From Siphlonurus alternatus (Eukaryota > Arthropoda > Insecta > Ephemeroptera > Siphlonuridae), in contig OX463785.1 in NCBI GenBank assembly GCA_949825025.1, positions 20,523,971-20,587,970 on the forward strand: a stretch of DNA of 64,000 nt, read 5' to 3'. The position numbers were made by a program, and so were the translations under genes. The notes under the pieces were generated by a model. It did not search any database, was not told where the DNA came from, and saw only the letters and a program-made list of their open reading frames with translations. Within the stretch, counting starts at the first letter, position 1. Every line of letters begins with the position of its first letter. Positions 23,209 through 36,076 of this stretch are shown here, in pieces.

Positions 23209-24794
23209 GATGTGGCCGTATGATTCAAAGTGAAGCATATAAAATATTCACCCTGCCTTTATAGTGTCCGCAACAATAGGAACATAGGTGGTTTGAGTCT
23301 AATTCAACAATGGCGTGAGCATTGTATTTTACATGTATTGTAAAATAATATATAGTATTATTTGCAATGGTCATGCAAAATAATAATTTATGAAATAAGG
23401 AATATTATTGTATAACTTTGATTGATATAACTTAATAATGTTATTATAAAGCTGGGTTGTATTTATACATTATGTATAATAAAGGAATAGGGAATAATGC
23501 TCAAAATCAAATTATATTATATAACAGAATCAACAGCTATTATAATCATTGCATATTTTATGTTTTTATTATATGGTTATATTACTGTAAATTCTTGCAA
23601 TAGTATTAAAAAAATATCAGTAGCTGGTATACGTGTATTTCTTATATATTCACCATATTTATTGAAATTTGAGCCAAAATATTATAATAATACAATATAT
23701 CCCAATAATATGAGATTTTATGACTAAAATTGCACTAATTTAATATATTTTTTTATGGATTAAATTGATATTTTAACAGAATTGTTCGAATAAAGAAAAA
23801 AATAATAAATAAAATGCATAATTATAATATAGTATTAGGATTTCGTGCTTGAGTGAAATTTTAAGAAGCTAAAAAATGAATATTTCGAACATAAAAGTCA
23901 TTATTAGTAAATTAATTATTAATTAATGAAAGACTGTCCATGCGCAGTATTTCATGCGGGTGATTTTCACAATAATTCTGTCTAGACATTGTGTACAAAA
24001 TTTGTTCATTTCAATTACGACTACATTTTTTTTGTTTAAAAACTCCCACATCCTGAACAATTTTACACTTGACGCCCTCCACTTCAAACCGGATGTTGAT
24101 ACTTTACTTAATAATAAGAATTATTATCTAATATGTACACATGATGCAAGCTAGCGAGGCTATTATGTTGTGTATGATGTCATAACTTCGTAAGATTATA
24201 AAGATAATGCAGAATTATAACTACTCTGCCCCCATGTTTTAAATTAAACGTTTAAAATATAATATACAAAATAAATATAGAGGTATAATATTTTATAAAA
24301 CATAATCTTGCAAAAATTTGAAATATCTTGTTATACTTATTTTTAAAACTTATTTATACAAATTTTCAACATCAAAAAATAATAATATTAAAATTAATTT
24401 AACTTTGAAATCACTATTAAAAACTAAACAATATAAATAGAATAAAGTAAATATTATTATTTTTTTTAAACTAATGTTTCAAAATAATTAATATTAGTAA
24501 TATTAAAATTTAATTGCAGTTAAAAATTAACAGTATTAATTAATTATATTTTGGATTGGAAACTGAACAATTATTAAATGTGTAACAATTAATACAATTC
24601 ACTGCCCTAATATTATAATTGCAAGCAATATAGCAAGTATAGCAGTTAGGGCCCTGTATATGATTAAAGATTAAACTGTCGCAATATTTATTATAAATAC
24701 ATATATTATTATAAATAATTAGAGGTACAGATATGTAAAATAAAATTCAGGGTACATTAAAAACGTTATTTTATTACAAAATAGATCACAAATG
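23209..24794. other. Intergenic, no gene seen
   Basis: The spacer between the OBP promoter and the 3' end of the neighbouring secreted-protein gene. It is strongly AT-rich with only short chance reading frames. Apart from the TATA box near 23260 I see no repeat or RNA signal that I can name. Confidence 0.6.
23257..23264 (-). promoter_or_regulatory. TATA box of the OBP gene
   Basis: CTATAAAGG on the minus strand lies about 50 bases upstream of the OBP start codon at 23208. That leaves room for a transcription start about 25-30 bases downstream and a short 5' leader. No Inr was assigned with confidence. Confidence 0.5.
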
Positions 24795-27700
24795 TCATGA
24801 CTCGACGAGTCGCTTGAGCTCTATGACAGCGCTCTCCTTGCTTTTGCCATATCGAGTCCACGCCTCGTCAATCGTGAGCTTCTCTTCCTTCAAATCTCCC
24901 GCCAGAATCGTCAGCATCGCTCGAATCTCGTCAGCCTCCGTCCCGCTCTGTAACCGCAGGGTTGTGTGTGTCAGAATGAGAGCATTATTGCGGTAATATA
25001 TTATTTATAGTAGCTGCACTATAGCATGCATGCATTTCTCTCCATCATAAAACTGTTTCATTAGTAAGTAAGAAAAAAAAGGTCTAACCAATGAAAAAGA
25101 GAAACAACAATTATAATAGTGTAGCTCATAAGCTAATAAACATACTGCTAGAACTGTACTGTATAGCAAATATCTTTTCAAAAATTGAATTTGTTTATTT
25201 ACATAATTTTCATAAAAATTTTTGTGACATATGATCATTCTCTGGACACCACGAAATTTACTCCTTCCTCACTTGCTACAGCTGCAGCTCCAATAGACAG
25301 AGATATGCAATTTTGGGAGAGCGCCATTCTAACAATATCAAAATATATATTTGATTCACCACGCCTCTAAAGACTGCGTGGTAAGGTCTACAAATAAAGC
25401 AGGAGTAAAGTTCGTGGTGTCCATCAGAGGAGTGTTCTAAAATAATCAATTTTCATGGTCATATTTCCAGAATATCTCGCTATGAGATAGTTAAGGAAAC
25501 GTTTTAACCGTATAAATGTTAATCTCCTTACATGGGTAGAGAGAGGCTCGTTGTTTTTTTTTATGTATCATTGAGAGCATACATTCTATTCTATATTTTA
25601 AACTCTATGTTTTTAATGTTAAAGAAATTATACCTAACCTCAGGAAAATTAATTAATATTTTGAATGTACAGTTGTCGTCTATGAAAATTTCCCTAGCTG
25701 GCAATATCATCAATATGTTTATCAAACAATATACTCTGACTCTCTGACATTAATATTAGCGAGGGAGATTTTCAGGGACGAGTGTGTACAGAAAAATCCA
25801 TTATCTTACCCTCCCTTGCAGTAGATTGAGAATGGCCTTGTTTGTTGCAAGAGCGGCTAACTCCATGGCGTTCCTACTGTTCTTGTAGCCGTGGTCGAGT
25901 TCTGTTCTGAACTGTTTCAGATACTCGACGGCAGATGGCACCACGTTCCGCATCTCCTGACGTAAATCGGTCAGGATGAAGCGAACCTTGATCACCATAC
26001 TCTCCAGGTCGTCTCTGACATCATCCGCTGCCTTGTATATACGTTGGATCTTTGGCTTGAGAAGACCCTGTAGTTTATCAAGATCTGTAAGGGGTACCTG
26101 AAAAAAGGAGAGAAAATTAACAAAAGAAAAAGGATGCTTGAAACTATTTTTATTATTTTATTTTTTTTTTTTTTACGAAAGTATGTTCTCCAAAGCTTGA
26201 GGTGGGTGTAGGGATAAGGGAGTGAGAAATGATTATGAATGACCAAGGTCTATTTTGCATTTCAGCATTCACTGAAATTTATGCAACTGAAGGAACCGTG
26301 GAAAACCTCAATTAGGATGAACTTACCTTTTATGAATGCACATAAAAATTTTATATCAAGTTGGTGCTGCGCCGGCTACGTTCGCTAATTAAATTCGTAC
26401 TTGACACACGACATATATAGCCATCATGGATTCTCCAAATGTCGAAAATTTTCTCCATAGGTTCGAAAATTTGAATTTTTTCTCAGTAATTATTGAAGCT
26501 ATTGATCTAAAAACATCTGATAGGAATATTTCGATAATAAATGAAGAATTCGTTTTATTATATGCCAAAAACTCAAGTTCTATTTATTTACTTATTTTAT
26601 TTTTATTTTTTATTTTTTTACATAGCTAGGTTTGGATTGGACGGGGCAACACCGCAAAAACCACAAAATTAAAAGACTTTCAACTCACCCCCATTTCTTT
26701 GAGCTGCATCTGTATTTTCTGTACTGCTGGCAGCATGGATGTGTTGAAAGTTTCCGCCAGGTGTTCGATCCCAACCTGAATGCTGGTCAGGTCGTCCTTG
26801 AGCAAGGTCATGGCTGACAACGCTTTGCTCACGTTGCGGTCACCCCCTGCTGCGACCCAGCCCACATTTTCCTCGTCATCATCATATGAGACATCGTAAG
26901 ACAGAGGAGCCTCTTTGGTGCGACTAACGTATAACTGTGAACAGTTGGAGGCATTAGATCCACCAATCTAAGATTTATACATGATATTTGATCAACAATT
27001 TCCTCGTCATCATCGTAGGCCCCTTTGGTGCGACTTACTTATAACTTTAGACAATTTGAGGTATTAGATCCATCAATCTAAGATTTATAATTTATATACA
27101 AATTTAAAGTTAAATCAGTCAGTGGTAAAAAAAAAAGGCTTGTTAGTAGATGATGCACCACTCTGATAATCATAGCAAACCTTCCTGATATTATGAAATT
27201 AATTTTTATAAAAAAAAAATGTACCGAAATAGGTGAAATTTTGGAAATATTTAGCATTAAAGATTAGCATGGTTTTATAATATGTATAATACGGAGGATT
27301 GTCGCAGCTTTTAGTTAAATTAGTATATTTTTCACACGAAAAAAATTATTTATTCAAAATCTACAGCGGATTTGTTGTTTTTGTGAATTTTCGTTAATCA
27401 ATGAAATAATTTTTGAGAAAATACTTGTATAAAAAAAAAGATCCAAATTTTTTAGACGAAAAGGATATAAACTGGGAAAAAATTACGAAGACTTAGGTTT
27501 ACTTAGTCAAATCACGAAATTACAATCTAAAAAAAAAAAAAAAAAACACGAAAAAAACAATATCCCAATTGAGCTCTGTAAAATTTATTTGCTTGAAACC
27601 AGTGTGTTGTAGTGGAATTACTTTTAAAATAAATCTTTTAATATTTACTAAATAATAAAAATAAATTAAATCAAATATAAAAAAATCTATTAACAATAAT

Positions 27701-30499
27701 TTAAATATTATGTCACATATAGTTCAGTGCATTATGTTTTATTTATTTTACTAAATTAACAATCCATATTTTATATGTGTAAGTACATTGTCATTTCAAA
27801 TACATATTAAAAGATAAAAACATTTCTGTTTCTGTCAACTCGCTGATAGTTTTTTAGGACGTGCCAAATGCTTAAACTATCTCACAGACTCTCATGCCAA
27901 ACGACGGATGTGGTTTGTGTACTATCGCAGCTGTGCGACATTTTTTTAGTTCACACTCATTTGATAATTTTTTTATGAAAGTTAATGAATGTCATGATTG
28001 TGTAGCTGTCAAAAGTCACATGATGTTAAAAAACGTAGGTACACTCGTCGCCTTGGAAAATTTCCCACTTGCAGCCTTGTTAATCACCATGCCCTGTTAT
28101 ATTCTTACGGAACATGGTGATTAATAACTAGGCCGCAAAGGGAAATTTCCCGAGGCGACGAATATACATTCAGTTGAACAAGCGAGAGTTGATGTCTGAA
28201 CAAGTGACGCATTTTCTACTTAATTTCACTTCCGATTGTGAGCTAAATAAAACCGGAACTGCCGGAAATTTTCAGGCATCAACTCTCGCTTTATTAGACT
28301 GTAGTGTACAGTTTGTTTGCTAGAATTTTTTTATGAATGAAAAGTTCTATTTTTCTTAACAGTTTAAAAATTAACTTTCTTATTTTTGTCATCACCGTCA
28401 CTGCATTTGCCACTTTCTTGAGTTACGATAAATATGTATACCCACCCGATTGCCTGTTATTGGTGGCAGAATTAATGGAGTATCGACCTGAAAATTGTTT
28501 ATTGCAAAAATGGATAGAGGGTGCAAAGTTATGCCACTGATTTTTTTTTTTTAGATTTTTTAGAGCCCGCAAATATTGATAAAAAAATTTACCGAGGTCT
28601 AGTTTGAACTTTGAACCCATGGCCTATTTAGGTCTTATCTATTCATTCTCTGTACTTTCAATATTTTTTTAAAAAAATTGTTCCCGGTCTCTATAAAAAT
28701 TCTGAAAAAAAAAAAAAAATCAGAGTAACATAAATTTGAACCCTTTATTCATTTATGCAATAAAAAAAAATGAGGTTGATATTCCATTGTTCATTTTTAG
28801 AGTGTATGTTTTCAATTCCACGTCATATTGCCGGTATTAAAAAAAAAAAAAAAAAAAAAAAAAATTGAACGAGGCAAAAAAATATATTATATATTTTTCA
28901 AGCTATAATATCACGCCATACACTGCACTTATATTATTTATAGAGTACGCTTAAAGTTTATACTCTTATCTTGATATGAGATATATGACATTTGCACTCT
29001 TTATACCATGCAGTATTTTAAAAGTAATTTAACCTTAATCTCTATAATATGTTAGACTTTAAACAAGATTAATTTATCATATTGATGAAATTATTAATAT
29101 TTATAATAAAATTATTATATTTATAATTTATAGATTATATATCTTACAAATCTTTCAAGTGACTTTCTCGTACGTCTAACCTGCCTACTCTATATATATA
29201 TATATATATACGAGTAGAACCTTAGATAGAAGATCAGAGTGTTGCCAGGAAGGGCCTGAGCCCCTACACTCCAGGGCTAGGATCTCGACAACCCTTAGGA
29301 TGAAAGGAGTAAAGAGACCTGATGAGTTTACTAAATGTCATTTACTAAATTTCATTGATGCACTAAAATTCAAAATTCAAAAAGTATTCACAAAAAATAT
29401 GCACCTCAAGCATTATACCATTGCTCTATTAATTGATTAAAATTATCAGTATCATGCAGGCTAGATTAATTTTAAGAATTAAATTGCCAAAATTAAATTT
29501 CATTTTTCTCGGATCACCAAAAAATCAGTAACATTCGTGATTTCCGGAGGTGTACGTAAATAAATTTGCATTACTTTTCATCGCCATTATACCAAACGTA
29601 ATCACTCTTTTATTGTCATAGGTAAATATACTCATATAATCATAAAATATACTCATATTAAATTCATTCGTCTATATACAATTTAACTAATAAGATCAAG
29701 CTTGCAACAGGGATGTGAAGCTACTGTTGACAAAACCAGCTATTGAGCAATGCATCAATGAAAGGCATTTTTATCAATGAAACAAACTATATAAAATTAA
29801 TAGTATATAGTTTCTTTATATATAATATTTTATATATATTCTGCATAATTATCTTATATTGATAAAGCTATTGTGTACATAAAAATAGTATAAGCAAACA
29901 CAAATTAAAGATATGAATAATTTATCACAGTGTTGCATTATTTTTTAGCTATATCATGCATTTAATATTTTATAATAGTGCTTTTAATCAATATCATACA
30001 ATATTTACTCTACACTGGCCGTCATATTTTACTAAGCTTTCGTCGTAAGGTCCAAAGTCATTGGTAGTCGAACATCACTCTCCGACTCAAGCCGAAGTGC
30101 TCCCGAATGTTTCCGACGAAAACTTAAATAAAAATGACGGTCAGCGAGTTTTAACCCGAAGTTGAAATAAATTTCATCTTTTATTTGCTATTAATTCGTC
30201 TAATTTCCTCTTATTTTGCAACATTTTAGAAGAAAAAAGAAGGAAAAAGACAAGATTTCGTTCTTGTTTTCTCTTCTCGAGCATAAAATGTTAGAAATGT
30301 TGCCTCCATTTCATCCTCACTTTGAGCGAAGAGGAAATAAGATGTGTTTTAGAGGTTAAAATATTTATGGGATGTAAAGGATGAATTGAAGACGTAATTT
30401 TTCAAGTATAGGGAATGTTACCTGAGTTAGACAGATGACAGCAAGGGCGACACACAGGAACCTGAGGATCAGCCTGAGCTCCCTGCTTGGTGCAGACAT
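24795..30499 (-). CDS. Secreted cysteine-free helical protein, unknown function
   Basis: Four exons, all with phase-0 introns: 30499-30422, 26934-26689, 26097-25810 and 24947-24795 (765 nt, 254 aa). Residues 1-26 (ending FLCVALAVICLTQ) form a signal peptide. The mature protein has no cysteine. After a short acidic segment (SYDDDEEN, about 42-49) it is predicted helical by eye, with heptad-like spacing of Leu/Ile/Val (ALSAMTLLKDDLTSIQVGIE, VRDDLESMVIKVRFILTDLR, AMELAALATNKAILNLLQGR). Two N-glycosylation sequons, NVS at 60 and NTS at 90. I do not recognise the family; an apolipophorin-like or other amphipathic haemolymph protein is possible but not shown. A TCAGTGA initiator-like sequence lies about 20 bases before the ATG. 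It is on the same strand as the OBP gene, 1.6 kb upstream of it. A decayed duplicate of the start of exon 2 lies in intron 1. Confidence 0.75.
25243..25423. mobile_element. MITE with TGGACACCACGAA ends
   Basis: The left end TGGACACCACGAAATTTACT and right end AGTAAAGTTCGTGGTGTCCA are inverted repeats. The element is 181 bp long, has no coding capacity, and lies in intron 3 of the secreted-protein gene. Confidence 0.75.
26998..27090 (-). pseudogene. Decayed tandem duplicate of an exon 5' end
   Basis: This block repeats the sequence around the start of exon 2 of the secreted-protein gene (26866-26975). TTTCCTCGTCATCATCRTA, CCTCTTTGGTGCGACT, ATAACT and GAGG-ATTAGATCCA-CAATCTA occur in the same order in both. 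The copy has lost about 20 bases inside the exon part, and the acceptor AG has changed (ACTTTAGA versus ACTGTGAA), so it looks non-functional. Confidence 0.65.
28039..28315. mobile_element. Two adjoining inverted-repeat units
   Basis: The first unit (28039-28167) has arms TACACTCGTCGCCTTGGAAA / GGAAATTTCCCGAGGCGACG and an inner TTAATCACCATG / CATGGTGATTAAT hairpin. The second (28168-28315) has arms AAGCGAGAGTTGATGTCTG / CAGGCATCAACTCTCGCTT. A diverged relative of the second lies at about 34135-34312 (TTTGATGTCTGTAAATTTTC ... GGCGTCAAATTTCGCTCGTT). It lies in intron 1 of the secreted-protein gene. Confidence 0.6.
28474..28788. mobile_element. Fold-back MITE family A, copy 2
   Basis: The ends are AATGGAGTATCGACCTG and AGGTTGATATTCCATT, with the family arms (GCAAAAATGGATAGAGGGTG, TTTTTTAGAGCCCG). 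The copy is diverged and lacks part of the centre. It contains a box-B-like GAACCCATGG variant near 28613. Confidence 0.75.
30165..30415 (-). repeat. Dispersed ~230-bp repeat, family C, copy 2
   Basis: Shares TTTCATCCTCACTTTGAGCG, AGAGGAAATAAGATGTGTTT, TAGAGGTTAAAAT and TTGAAGACGTAATTTTTCAA with the other copies. It ends only a few bases from the exon 1 donor of the secreted-protein gene (30421). Confidence 0.65.
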
Positions 30500-31948
30500 G
30501 GTCTTCCAATCTCACTGATGCACGTTCAGTCTCTTATCTTATCTCGTCCTTTTAGATGAAATCATTGTAGGGTACTCCTAATCACATAATATTTTGTTAA
30601 TAAAAATTACTGATAACATGGTTTTGTTAAATAATTTATAGTACAAAGTATAAATTGAAATATCTGCAACCTCTTTCCAACCATATATATTGTATCCATA
30701 TAAGTCTTCATTTGTTTTTAACAATTTTCAATTAAAATTAATTACAACAGAAAATTATTTTGTAAGACATAAAATAAACATATTACAATAACATGTATAT
30801 TATATTTAAGTTTATAGCTCACTTTTTTTAAATACTACTTGGTCATTACTTGCAGGAAAAGAGATCACGCAATCCAGCATAAATAGACGTTATCACTGTT
30901 ATCAGTTAATGCAGTCCACTCTCCTTAAAGCCCAAAATTTACCACCTATGCTCTCTTATACAACGGTGCATAAAATACAAATTAAATGAAATAAAACTGA
31001 AAAAATATGATGAAATCAATTATTTATAATAATTTCAATTTTATAATTTTAAAATCCATACCTAACTTCTTATTGTTCCAAATTCTACAAATCAGAGAAC
31101 GGTCTTAATACTTATAAGAAATTTAATTCAGAAATTTTTAGTTTTCCAATCTCCCGTTGAATTCGAAAGCGCTGCACTTCTTACAAATTATATCTAAACC
31201 CTGTATACTGTCATCGAAAAAAGTACATTCTTTACAAGCTTATTTTTTTTAAGTGCTATTGTCTGACAGCTTAAAATAACTCCTCTGTCTTTATATTTTA
31301 ATACCGTTGTCTTTACAACTCCCTGTATAATATCTTTATATAACTATTGTTCCAAGCTAGAAACCATACATATGTTCTACAGCTTTGCACCCCCGCATAC
31401 TAAAAAATGAGCTGGACGTGTGTGAGTCACCGCGCATGTAAACAGAAAGACAAGAAGTCTCACGTCACTCAACTTGTGTAATTGGAGTTATTGGGGTCAA
31501 ATGTAAATAATTTATTATACTCCGCCTTCATACTTTTTATATATTGACTTTTTGATTGAAGCCAATTGTATTATAAATAATTTAGTGTTTGTAGTGTCAG
31601 AAATATTAGGAATCATGTTTATAGTGCAGTAACATTTGCATGAATGATTTATTATTTAAGGGTATTTTTAAAATTAATATTCATAATGGAAAAATCTATG
31701 AAATTTTTATTTCGTACATATTTTGATAAAGCACCTAGAGCTAATTTTTTTTACCATTACAGCGCTTTGCAACACAGACATTAATATATTAAAGGGCACC
31801 AGAGATTTTCCATGTGTAAACCTTCTGAAGGTACCAAAAAATCTGTAAGACAACAATGTTTTAATTTAAAACAAATGGAAATAAATAATAATAATAATAA
31901 TCAGCTCAGATTTTTTTTTAAATTTTTTATTAGAAATGTGTATAGGTA

Positions 31949-32300
31949 TTAAGGGTAAGATAACATGCTAAAAAAACACACACGCTGCATGAAAATTGTG
32001 CTTAAAATGGTCTCCTCTACATCCCCTATCAGTATAGTTAAAATATCAGGTATACAAATTCGAGCTAGTTTTTGAGTTTTAAATTTTTAACGTTGACTAA
32101 TTTAACATATAGGAATTCCATTTCTCCATGTTAAAAGTATCAATTTAAAAATATCATAACTCAAAAACTTGCTTGAAATTTGTATACTCCTGATATTTTA
32201 GCTACTGATAGGGGATGTATTAGAGAACATATTAAGATATGATTAATAATTTTCATGTGTTGAAATATTTTTAACATTGGGCGTGTTACCTTATCCTTAA
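31949..32300. mobile_element. Palindromic MITE with TTAA-flanked ends, copy 2
   Basis: Runs from TTAAGGGTAAGATAACATGC to GTTACCTTATCCTTAA. The arms share CCCCTATCAGTA-AGTTAAAATATCAGGTATAC and its complement with the copy at 16273-16630. Confidence 0.7.
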
Positions 32301-32649
32301 ATTAATCTTGTAAACAGTATTTTTATTTAAATAATATAACTTTCGTTCATGATAATTAATAAATATTTATGTAGTTAAAATGATAACATGTTGTCATTCA
32401 TTTTGAAATAATTACCACTTAGTTGATAAAAAAAATTTATCGTTAAAACAAATAAACACTTTTTTAGGTCACCTCTACATAATTATAGGAGGCCATAATT
32501 TTATTATAGTCTCATGCCCTTTAAATTACGGTACTTTTATAAATATAATTATGACGTTCAAAGCAACAGAATTTGATTGGCAGAGCCACGAATTATTTCG
32601 GTGATAAATTAAAAGGAATCAAAATTTTATTAATATTTTTTATGCTGAT

Positions 32650-33110
32650 TGATTGGTTGGTATTTGGGGGCAATTGATACATTTTGGTCATGTATTTTTT
32701 ATGCAATTCTAAATAGCATTTATATAACTCTTCTATAGCGCGCATGCATGCATCCCAAGTTGAAATAATTAAATATCATATTTTATTCACTATTAAATCT
32801 CTCTCCCCGTCTAATTCCCTCTTATTTCCCCATTTTAGATGAAAAAATAAGAGATAACGTCCTTTTCCTTCTTATATTGAGCTTAGAATATTAAAAACAT
32901 TTTCTCCATTTCATCCTCACTTTGAGTGAAGAGGAAATAAGATAATATTATGTTTTAGAGGTAAAAATATTAGGTTTTAGACGTGTAAAGGAAGAGTTGA
33001 AGACGTAATTTTTCAACTTGTGCATGTACTTGTCATAAAGAAATAATGTTGGTTGGTTGGTATTTTGGGGCAAAATTGACACATTTTGGTCATGTATGCC
33101 CCCAAAGAAA
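32650..33110. repeat. Two copies of a retroposon 3' end flanking a family C repeat
   Basis: GGTTGGTATTTGGGGGCAAT followed by TGATACATTTTGGTCATGTAT at 32656-32697, and GGTTGGTATTTTGGGGCAAA followed by TTGACACATTTTGGTCATGT at 33053-33100, are two copies of one 45-50-base motif. Both are preceded by GATT/GGTT tetranucleotide units. On the minus strand the motif runs into a (CAAT/CAAC)n tail, as in SINE or LINE 3' ends. A third copy at 56837-56875 abuts a long (TTGA)n array. Between the two lies family C copy 3 (32773-33020). Confidence 0.6.
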
Positions 33111-33797
33111 TAATGTGTTTGTTTACTTATACAAAATAGACAACTATAGAGATTATATTTTACAAAAAATACTAATAGAATTTATATTTTATAGAATGAA
33201 GTAGATATAAAATATATTGCAATAGGATATAGGAATATAGAATCATTTTATTGTATTTATTATTAATACTGAAAAATAATTTAAATAAATTTCTACCTTA
33301 AAAATAAATTTTACTAACTATAATACCGTATAATTTTTAAGTTATCTTAACAAAATTTTGGTCACATCTGTACAATAACTTACCTTTAATTATCATATTT
33401 GACGGAAAAATATTAAAAGTATTAAAAACTTCTTTTCATAATTAGCAACTAATTAAAGTTGGTAATATTGATTCAATCACATTCCTAAAAGTATACTGTC
33501 ATAATCATTAAACACACGATAAATATTAATTTCTGTAAAAACACGGAGCTGTCTCACACATATGAGTAACACGTTCAGTGGTTGGCAAAAAACTACGTCA
33601 AGATGCCCTTGAAGGTTTGTTGTAAGCCGAGATGTGTGGGGGGAAAAGCGTGGGGGAACTGCTTGGTGACTTAGGAGTTGCTTATATGTTTAGATCAAGT
33701 ATAATAAACTAGAACTATTAGTTTTTTTTTATATAATTACAGTTTTAAGATTTTCATTTTAAGACTTTTTTAGTAGAATATAATTACCACACACCAT

Positions 33798-33983
33798 TAC
33801 TACGTTTACATGACGGTGTTTAATACGCGCGCGTATTCGTTGACAACACCTCATAAGAGTAACATATGTTATCCGTTGTCAACGAAATCGTAGTAAACAC
33901 AACGTCACGTAAACGTAGTGAATGTTATTTTTATGAGACGTCGTCAACGGATCCGCATTAAACACCATCATGTGTACGTAGTG
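33798..33983. mobile_element. MITE with ACTACGTTTACATGACGG ends, copy 1
   Basis: ACTACGTTTACATGACGGTG at the left and CACCATCATGTGTACGTAGT at the right are inverted. An additional internal end-like block (ACGTCACGTAAACGTAGTGA) suggests a partial duplication or two nested copies. A shorter relative is at 35947-36057. Confidence 0.7.
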
Positions 33984-35271
33984 TATGTATGATAAAAAAA
34001 ATTATTCTCTATTATATATATATATTAATTATATGGGGATTAATTTACTAATATGTCCAATTAAAAAATTTACAAAATCAATTGCTCTTATTACAATAAA
34101 AAAAGTTTTAGGACTTCACTAAAAATTACATTCAAATTACAGTTCAAGAAGCAAAATTTGATGTCTGTAAATTTTCGGAAATGATGTAAATTATGTAGTT
34201 CCACTTTTATTTAGCTCTCAATTGGAAGTGAAAACAGGCAAAAAATACGTCACTTTCGATAAAATTTTAGGCGTCAAATTTCGCTCGTTCGACTACATAA
34301 AATAGTGTACGTCCATAACGTATATAAAGTAAAATTAATGATTTGATCGATAAATTTATCAACGATGTAGCTTATTTATTTTAAGTTGAGCGTTAAAACT
34401 AAACCAGTTTGTAATTAATATTATAAATTTTTAATGTAATTTAATATTTCATGTTGTGGAAAAATCCAATAGCGGAATAATGTATAGAATTGTCGCTAGA
34501 GAGCAGCACTATGCAGTTAAAAAAAGCAACACATGTTACTTTGCTGTATGGGAGGTTGCCTAGCAATCAGGCGCTAACTGATCAGCTAGAGGGGACTAAA
34601 GGATTAAAAAAAAAAACTTAAAAATTACAAGAAGTAATTCGAGGTCTTCTGTTAGATAAACAATAAAAAAAATAATGCAGATTATTTGCGTAACACTTTT
34701 TAACTCGTTAAAAAACATTTACTAGGTGAAGATACTGAAGATATGATGATGTTACAAGAAATACAAAAAGATATAAATTTAATGAAACCATTTTATTGAA
34801 CGATACAATAAGTGAATATATTCACTTAAAATTTGTACAGTACATCATGACATATTAAAAATATAATTGAATATATTATACAATAAGATTTTAAGCTGAA
34901 ATGACAATTTCAATAAGCTTTAAATATCTTGATGACATTAATTTAAATGGATGTGTGTATAATTATTTTATTTTCCACAGCCATTATTAAAATTAATGTG
35001 AATATAAAAATAGTCAATGTTATTACAATTTGTATGTAAGTGATGATAAAAGTCACAGTGGCTCAGCATGAAGATTTTTAAATAGAAAAATAATAAAATT
35101 GTAATACAAATCTTGGAAATTAAAAAAAAATATACAATCCAAAGAAAGTTTTAAATATATAAATCATGGCAGTCAAATTGTGTTTATAGCGAAGAAAAGA
35201 AACTATTAACGGTCTCTGTGGGAGCGTAGCATCGATAAAGAACCTCCATATGTAGTCACTAAGGGTAGGAT

Positions 35272-35408
35272 TCACGAAGAGTTAAGGAGCGTTTTAGGGA
35301 GGAGAGATATTTTAAGAAGCGTTTTTTATACCAGGTAACAGGTAAGAAAAACGCTTCTTAAAATATCTCTTCCTAAAACGCTCCTTAACTCTTCCTGAAT
35401 ACCACCCT
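35272..35408. mobile_element. 137-bp hairpin MITE
   Basis: Near-perfect hairpin: AGGGTAGGATTCACGAAGAG ... and its complement ending ACTCTTCCTGAATACCACCCT. The arms include AAGGAGCGTTTTAGG and TTTTAAGAAGCGTTTTT. The loop is only about 20 bases. Confidence 0.8.
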
Positions 35409-35609
35409 ATTTGTTTTAGATTTTTTGAACCCTAAAACACCCTTAAAATCATACTGCAAAATTCTATGACGTCATAGTCATGCAAATATTTAACACGCAA
35501 GACGTTTCAAAACTATGACGTCAAAACGTCTGTTCCCTAAATTTCAAGAAAAGTTGAAAAAAAATATGAAAAAATTAAAATACATAACTCGAGAGGTCCT
35601 CTATCTAAT

Positions 35610-35901
35610 CCTCCTCAAAAATTTTTTTTTGTAGAAATGGATAGAAAGTGCAAAATTATGCTACTCTGAACTTTGTCAGATTTTTCAGAGTCCAGTAACT
35701 ATTTAAAAAAATATATATACAAGAGAAAGTGACGCCTCTGGACGCCTCTTTTATTAAAAAGATAGGACCTAAAAAGGGCATGGATTCGAACCCAACCCAG
35801 ACAAAACTTTTTCACAATATTTCCCAGCCTCTAAATATTCTGAAAGAAATCAGAATTGCATAATTTTGCCCCCTCTATTCATTTTTTTCAATATAAATTT
35901 T
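35610..35901. mobile_element. Fold-back MITE family A-like copy without clear ends
   Basis: Recognised by TTGTAGAAATGGATAGAAAG, TATGCTACTCTGAACTTTG, a CGCCTCTTTTATTAAAAAG centre and the reverse-complement arm. It carries the box-B-like block GGATTCGAACCCAACCC, also seen in the copies at 54183 and 58910. Confidence 0.65.
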
Positions 35902-35946
35902 TTAATTCGATACTGTATTTTGTGTTAACAAAATTACTTCAACAAT

Positions 35947-36057
35947 CACTACGTTTACATGACGGTGTTTAATACGTATCCGTTGACGACGTCTCATAAG
36001 AATAACATTATCCGTCATTAACGAATGCTTGTTAAACACCATCATGTAAACGCAGTG
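35947..36057. mobile_element. MITE with CACTACGTTTACATGACGG ends, copy 2
   Basis: Runs from CACTACGTTTACATGACGGT to CACCATCATGTAAACGCAGTG. It ends about 20 bases from the AIFM3 stop codon (36077-36079), so it lies in the 3' untranslated part of that transcript and could supply part of its 3' end. Confidence 0.75.
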
Positions 36058-36076
36058 AATGAACATTACAACGTTC

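Larger units (their letters stand above)
30500..36076. other. Gene-free interval rich in MITEs and repeats
   Basis: Between the start of the secreted-protein gene and the end of the AIFM3 gene I found no exon with supporting splice signals. The interval holds family C copies, a TTAA-type palindromic element, SINE 3' tails, two CACTACGTTTACATGA MITEs, a 137-bp hairpin and a family A MITE, all listed separately. The rest is AT-rich. Confidence 0.6.
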
